Shown here: one piece after another, positions 50,881 to 54,495 of the stretch
How positions within the stretch are numbered: position 1 is the first letter of the stretch
Layout: each line of letters opens with the position of its first letter
Origin: Candidatus Methylomirabilis tolerans
Lineage (GTDB): Bacteria; Methylomirabilota; Methylomirabilia; Methylomirabilales; Methylomirabilaceae
Assembly (NCBI GenBank): GCA_019912425.1
Contig: JAIOIU010000018.1
Span: forward strand, 1 to 54,495
Direction: 5' to 3'
DNA: 54,495 nt
Position numbers and translations under genes: made by a program
The notes under the pieces: generated by a model
The model's input: the letters and a program-made list of their open reading frames with translations, nothing else
Database searches by the model: none
Told to the model about the DNA's origin: nothing

Positions 50881-52531
50881 GAACCTCGCCACACTCCATG
50901 TTCGGAAGACCTTCGAACCGGACCGGCTACGATCCATCCTGGTTGTGAGCCCTAACTGGCTGGGTGACGCAGTCCTCGCTCTGCCTACGCTCGCCAACCT
51001 TCGCCGCTCCTGTCCTGATGCCAGAATCTCACTTCTCGTGCGCCCGTGGCTGAGCCGGTTGTTTCGATCCTTGCCGTTCATCGACGAACTGATTGAACTG
51101 CCGAACAGGGGTGAATTAATGTGGGCGGCGACAGCGCTGCGGCAACAAGACTTTGAATTAGCCCTGCTCTTGCCGAATAGTTTTCGAGCGGCGATGATCA
51201 GTCGACTGGCAGGCATTCCGCATCGAGTCGGGTATGCGACCGATGGGCGAGGTCCTCTTTTGACGGTGGGGGTGCGCCCTCCGAATGAGATGCCACTACA
51301 TCAGGCGGACTCCTATCTTGGCCTGCTCCGGGCCCTGAAGTGGGATGCATGGTTGCGTCCGACAGAATTCCTGCTTCCGCCGGGAAGCGATGCGGAAGTG
51401 GAGAAGCTGCTTACCGACTCGGGCGTCTCTTCTCACACCCTGTTCATCGGCATGACCCCAGGCGCGGCCTACGGGACGGCAAAGCGTTGGCCGGCTGACC
51501 GGTTTGCCGCAACTGCCGATCTTTTGATTGATCGTCTTGGAGCCACTGTTCTGTTGTTTGGTGCACCGAATGAAGCCTCATTAACACGAGCTGTCCGCGA
51601 GCGGATGCGCGGGACCGCCATCGACTTCGGCGGAAGGACGAGTCTGACTGGATTAGCCGGCCTGCTCCGTCGATGCGCGCTACTCCTCACAAACGATACG
51701 GGGGCGATGCATCTGGCCTCCGCCTTGGGGATTCCGTGCGTCGTCCTGTTCGGCCCGACGGATCCTCGCCGGACCGGTCCTCTTGGCTCCGGACATCAGA
51801 TGCTTTACGATTCGCCGTCCTGTGGTCCGTGTCGCTACCGCCACTGCCCTCTCGACCACCGATGTATGCAAGGACTGGACGTAGAGAGGGTTGCAGCCGC
51901 GGCGGAGACCCTTCTTATGCGATCAACCTCCATCACTGAGGAGAAAGTCAGGCGGCTGCCCGCGGTCTTTCTGGACCGAGATGGTACGATTAATGAAGAA
52001 ATAGGACCGATTCAACGCCCGGACCTGATGAGGCCGATTCCAGGGGCGGCAGAGGGATTGAAACGTCTTGGCGAGGCAGGGTACCTGCGGATCGTCGTCA
52101 GCAACCAAGCGCGAGTGGCCCGAGGGGACGCAACGGAAGAGCTGGTTGAAGCGAGCCATCAGGCACTTCTGCGGCTACTCGGAGCGGATGGAGGAGAGGT
52201 AGATGCCTTCTACTACTGCCCTCATCACCCCCTGGAAGGGCGCTTCCCGTACAGACGGGTCTGCTTGTGCCGCAAACCGGCTCCCGGGTTGGTTCAGCAG
52301 GCGGCTTTTGAACAGCAGGTAGACATGGATCGGTCGTACGTCGTGGGGGATAAGGTGAGCGACATGCTGCTGGCGGATCGGTTAGGTCTCCCTTCGGTGC
52401 TGGTACTGACCGGCTATGGGCGAGCGTCGCTGGATTGCCTGAATTCGTCTGGAGGTCCGCTGCCCGCCCATACGGCCGCAGACCTGCGGGGCGCCGCTGA
52501 GTGGATTATACGCAGACGAATTTTGGGATGA
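50879..52531 (+). CDS. fusion of heptosyltransferase II and heptose-bisphosphate phosphatase (WaaF-GmhB)
   Basis: The 550-residue protein has two enzymes. Residues 1 to about 345 are a GT9 heptosyltransferase with ILVVSPNWLGDAVLALPTL, PGAAYGTAKRWPADRFAA, LLTNDTGAMHLASALGIPCV, LFGPTDPRRTGP and the CGPCRYRHCPLDHRCM segment. From residue about 358 a HAD phosphatase follows: VFLDRDGTINEE, VVSNQARVARG, YYCPHHPLEG with CLCRKPAPG (zinc loop of GmhB) and VGDKVSDMLLADRLG. GmhB makes the heptose 1-phosphate precursor, so a supply step and a transfer step of inner-core LPS share one chain. ATG 50879 has no ribosome site and follows a repeat. Confidence 0.9.
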   Translation: MNLATLHVRKTFEPDRLRSILVVSPNWLGDAVLALPTLANLRRSCPDARISLLVRPWLSRLFRSLPFIDELIELPNRGELMWAATALRQQDFELALLLPNSFRAAMISRLAGIPHRVGYATDGRGPLLTVGVRPPNEMPLHQADSYLGLLRALKWDAWLRPTEFLLPPGSDAEVEKLLTDSGVSSHTLFIGMTPGAAYGTAKRWPADRFAATADLLIDRLGATVLLFGAPNEASLTRAVRERMRGTAIDFGGRTSLTGLAGLLRRCALLLTNDTGAMHLASALGIPCVVLFGPTDPRRTGPLGSGHQMLYDSPSCGPCRYRHCPLDHRCMQGLDVERVAAAAETLLMRSTSITEEKVRRLPAVFLDRDGTINEEIGPIQRPDLMRPIPGAAEGLKRLGEAGYLRIVVSNQARVARGDATEELVEASHQALLRLLGADGGEVDAFYYCPHHPLEGRFPYRRVCLCRKPAPGLVQQAAFEQQVDMDRSYVVGDKVSDMLLADRLGLPSVLVLTGYGRASLDCLNSSGGPLPAHTAADLRGAAEWIIRRRILG

Positions 52532-53694
52532 CCGCCTTGTTGTGGAATGCTGCTGTGCCGATGGAACAGGTGCAGCGAATCCTTATCATTAAGCCGAGCT
52601 CCATCGGCGATGTGGTGAATGCGCTGCCGTTTCTTAGCTCGCTCAGGCAGCGGTACCCTGATCGACATATCGCATGGCTGATAGAGGAGGAGGCGGCAGA
52701 ACTGCTGCTGGGTCATCCCCTGCTGGATCAGGTCATTGTTTCAGGCCGCAGGAGATGGGGACGGCAGATACGGACACCCTTCCGCTGGGCGGCGGCGCTG
52801 CGAGAGATCGCTGCGCTGGTCGCTGAACTCCGTCAGGGTCGGTATGATCTCGTTGTCGATCTACAAGGACTGCTGAAGAGCGCCCTCATGGTAGTGTGTG
52901 TCGGCGCGCAGTATCGGGTCGGTCTCACTGGGGCTCGCGAGGGGAGCGAGCGCGTGTTGACTCACGTGGTGCCGCTTCCGCCAGGGCCGCTACATGCCGT
53001 AGATCGGTATCTGGAGGCGGCCAGGTTCTTGGGGGCGGACCCACTATCGAAGGCATTTGTATTTCCCTCCGGATCAGAAGACGAGGCAAGGGCTGAGGCG
53101 CTCCTGGCTGAGGCAGAGGTACGGCCGGATACTTTGGTAGTCGCCCTGAATCCTCACGCGCGTTGGCGGACAAAACTCTGGGAAGAGGAGCGGTTCGCGC
53201 GTTTAGGGGAAATGTTGGCACAGCGACATGGGGCCAAAATACTCCTGATCGGGTCCTCCTCGGACCTTCCGTCGGCCAGGCGTGTAGCAAGCCGGATGAA
53301 CCCCGCCCCGCTCGTGGCGGCAGGCCGGACAGATCTCACGCTCCTGATCGCCCTCCTGAAGCGAATCGATCTTCTGGTGACGGTGGATTCCGGTCCCATG
53401 CATTTGGCGGCGGCGCTCCAAACCCCCCTCGTCGCGCTCTTTGGCCCAACCGACCCACGCCTCATCGGTCCCTACGATGGCGACTTATCCACCGGCCAGA
53501 CAGGTGGGGTCGTGCTCCGTGCCCCTCTTCCCTGCAGTCCCTGCTCCAAGCGGTGGTGCCGGATTGACGCGGATCGTCTCTGCATGCGCTCGATCTCTGT
53601 CGAGGAGGTGGCGGAAGCCGCCTCTGCACTCCTGACCACAGGTGCAACATGTCGAACAGGTCGCAATCTTTCGTCATCAGAACCGCGAGGTTGA
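52528..53694 (+). CDS. glycosyltransferase family 9 heptosyltransferase (WaaC-like)
   Basis: The 388-residue GT9 enzyme starts at ATG 52528, overlapping the fusion gene as ATGA. A second ATG at 52561 (MEQVQRILI) is nearer to the domain. It has ILIIKPSSIGDVVNALPFLS, HIAWLIEEEAAELLLGHP, LVVDLQGLLKSALMV, LNPHARWRTKLWEEERFARL, LLVTVDSGPMHLAAALQTP and LFGPTDPRLIGPY. The KPSSIGDVV opening is typical of heptosyltransferase I, which puts the first heptose on Kdo. It is the last gene of the lipid A/core cluster. Confidence 0.88.
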   Translation: MTALLWNAAVPMEQVQRILIIKPSSIGDVVNALPFLSSLRQRYPDRHIAWLIEEEAAELLLGHPLLDQVIVSGRRRWGRQIRTPFRWAAALREIAALVAELRQGRYDLVVDLQGLLKSALMVVCVGAQYRVGLTGAREGSERVLTHVVPLPPGPLHAVDRYLEAARFLGADPLSKAFVFPSGSEDEARAEALLAEAEVRPDTLVVALNPHARWRTKLWEEERFARLGEMLAQRHGAKILLIGSSSDLPSARRVASRMNPAPLVAAGRTDLTLLIALLKRIDLLVTVDSGPMHLAAALQTPLVALFGPTDPRLIGPYDGDLSTGQTGGVVLRAPLPCSPCSKRWCRIDADRLCMRSISVEEVAEAASALLTTGATCRTGRNLSSSEPRG

Positions 53695-54020
53695 TCGAGT
53701 CCTCCAGAAAAAGCGATAATTGATTGATCGATTCTGTTTTACGAAGTCACGACTCAAGTATTTAGGCTGAAGACCAAAGATTATATATTATCTTGCAAGG
53801 CACGAATCGAGCCATTTACGCTCTTCTTGGTTCCTGTTCCAAAAAGCCTTCAGTCTTTAGCCTATGTACCTGCCGAAAGGGCGAATTCCCTTGACAAGTG
53901 TGGATCAGCTCGATTATTGTTTTCGGGGCTTCGTGCGATAGATACCCTGGAAAAGGGGACGGCCAGGCGTGACCGCGTACATGGTGAACGCTAGATGCGA
54001 TGATGGAGTGAGCCGTACCA
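53695..54020. other. 326-bp intergenic region with inverted repeat
   Basis: No convincing gene was found. A 77-codon minus-strand frame (53914-54147) runs antisense into the next gene and has no domain. TAGGCTGAAGACCAAAG at about 53763-53779 and CTTCAGTCTTTAGCCTA at about 53850-53866 form an imperfect inverted repeat. The region is AT-richer than its neighbours. Confidence 0.5.
53891..53920 (+). promoter_or_regulatory. candidate promoter for the YVTN protein
   Basis: TTGACA at 53891-53896 with TATTGT at 53915-53920 (18-bp spacer). The leader to the ATG at 54021 would be about 95 nt. Confidence 0.45.
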
Positions 54021-54495
54021 ATGACGCATAGACAATCAGGACTCTCAGGAGATAACGGTTGGCGCCCAATTGGCTTGATTGTCGCCGGTGTTGCCTGTCT
54101 GGGGTTTGTGGCATCCGGAGCGGTAAGAACTGCGAATGCCGCCCCATTGGCCTATGTGACGAATTCCGCCTCGGCCAGTGTCTCTGTCATTAACACCGTT
54201 ACAAAGACTGTTCTAAGCAATATTTCAGTCGGACTAACGCCCGAGCAGATCGCCATCACGCCGAACGGCGCTCGTGCCTACGTCACCAACTCCGGCTCCA
54301 ACACCGTCTCGGTCATCGACACCGGCGGTAACGCCGTAGTCGGTAGCCCAATCTCGGTAGGATCCAATCCGGTCGGTATCGCCATCACGCCGAACGGCGC
54401 TCGTGCCTACGTCACCAACTCCGGCTCCAACACCGTCTCCGTCATCGACACCGCCGGTAACGCCGTGGTCGGTAGCCCGATCCCGGTGGGGTCAA
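54021..54495 (+). CDS. YVTN-family beta-propeller protein (3' end outside window)
   Basis: The frame from ATG 54021 is open to the window edge. A signal peptide (PIGLIVAGVACLGFVASGAV and on to ANA) predicts export. Propeller blades follow: APLAYVTNSASASVSVINTV, then two near-identical units with ITPNGARAYVTNSGSNTVSV and IDTGGNAVVGSPISVG or IDTAGNAVVGSPIPVG. The DNA repeats with a period of 129 bp (43 residues), starting at 54252 and 54381, showing recent duplication. Such proteins are cell-surface or periplasmic, and no enzymatic role can be read. The ribosome site is weak (GGAGTGAG upstream). Confidence 0.85.
   Translation, partial: MTHRQSGLSGDNGWRPIGLIVAGVACLGFVASGAVRTANAAPLAYVTNSASASVSVINTVTKTVLSNISVGLTPEQIAITPNGARAYVTNSGSNTVSVIDTGGNAVVGSPISVGSNPVGIAITPNGARAYVTNSGSNTVSVIDTAGNAVVGSPIPVGS

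Noticed and set aside
53930-54020. Possible c-di-GMP riboswitch before the YVTN gene
   Set aside because: The stretch AAAAGGGGACGGCCAGG was considered, but the GEMM core and receptor motifs are not matched.
53914-54147. 77-codon minus-strand frame near the window end
   Set aside because: It runs antisense to the YVTN gene and its promoter and shows no domain.

Overview
This window looks like a chromosomal segment of a Gram-negative methylotroph. The best guess is the NC10 group (Candidatus Methylomirabilis-like), made from gene content and memory and not from any search. It carries a bacterial tetrahydromethanopterin (H4MPT) C1 pathway with its cofactor-synthesis genes and a full lipid A/inner-core cluster. 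It also has many short intergenic repeats, as expected of an environmental genome.

Layout. 1-1218: the end of a DprA-like gene and a membrane hydrolase-like gene. 1417-6523, all on the minus strand: tRNA-Ala(CGC), yciI, pyrE, msrA, DUF427, slipin, nfeD, mazG. 6524-8534: a repeat-rich gap, a ZIP metal transporter and a lytic transglycosylase. 8679-9430: a small selenocysteine locus. A minus-strand ArsC/Spx-like gene runs in frame through a TGA to give a UxxC motif, and a plus-strand tRNA-Sec gene (anticodon TCA) lies about 300 bp away. 9511-23177: the H4MPT block. A strong promoter precedes fae, mtdB, fmdD, fmdB, fmdA, ftr, fmdC, mch, an ATP-grasp ligase and a CitG-like gene. A minus-strand set converges on it: an SDR, a DHPS-like protein, DUF447 and beta-RFAP synthase. 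23534-28374: tRNA-Val(CAC), an MNT/HEPN pair, bioB-bioA-bioD and rlpA. 28492-32172: a decayed REC/HD-GYP gene, a sensor kinase, a response regulator and a 59-residue orphan. 32308-40714: lysS, lolC/E, lolD, clpC, bamA. 40745-53694: skp, lpxD, fabZ, lpxA, lpxI, a Gfo/Idh oxidoreductase, lpxB, a DUF374 acyltransferase, kdtA, lpxK, lpxL, a waaF-gmhB fusion and a second heptosyltransferase. 54021-end: the start of a YVTN beta-propeller protein, cut by the window.

How the genes work together. Fae condenses formaldehyde with H4MPT, and MtdB and Mch carry it to formyl-H4MPT. Ftr moves the formyl group to a methanofuran-like carrier, and FmdABCD releases it as formate or CO2. FmdB keeps the Fe-S cysteines and the metal-ligand cysteine, and a separate FmdD is present, so this complex looks like the Mo/W dehydrogenase and not the metal-free bacterial hydrolase. 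The lysS-to-waaC stretch builds the outer membrane: LolCD for lipoproteins, BamA and Skp for outer-membrane proteins, and Lpx/Kdt/Waa for LPS.

The most notable observation is the unannotated UxxC selenoprotein beside a tRNA-Sec gene. Next are the Mo/W-type Fmd complex and several families of word-like repeats that run into the ends, and once the middle, of coding genes.
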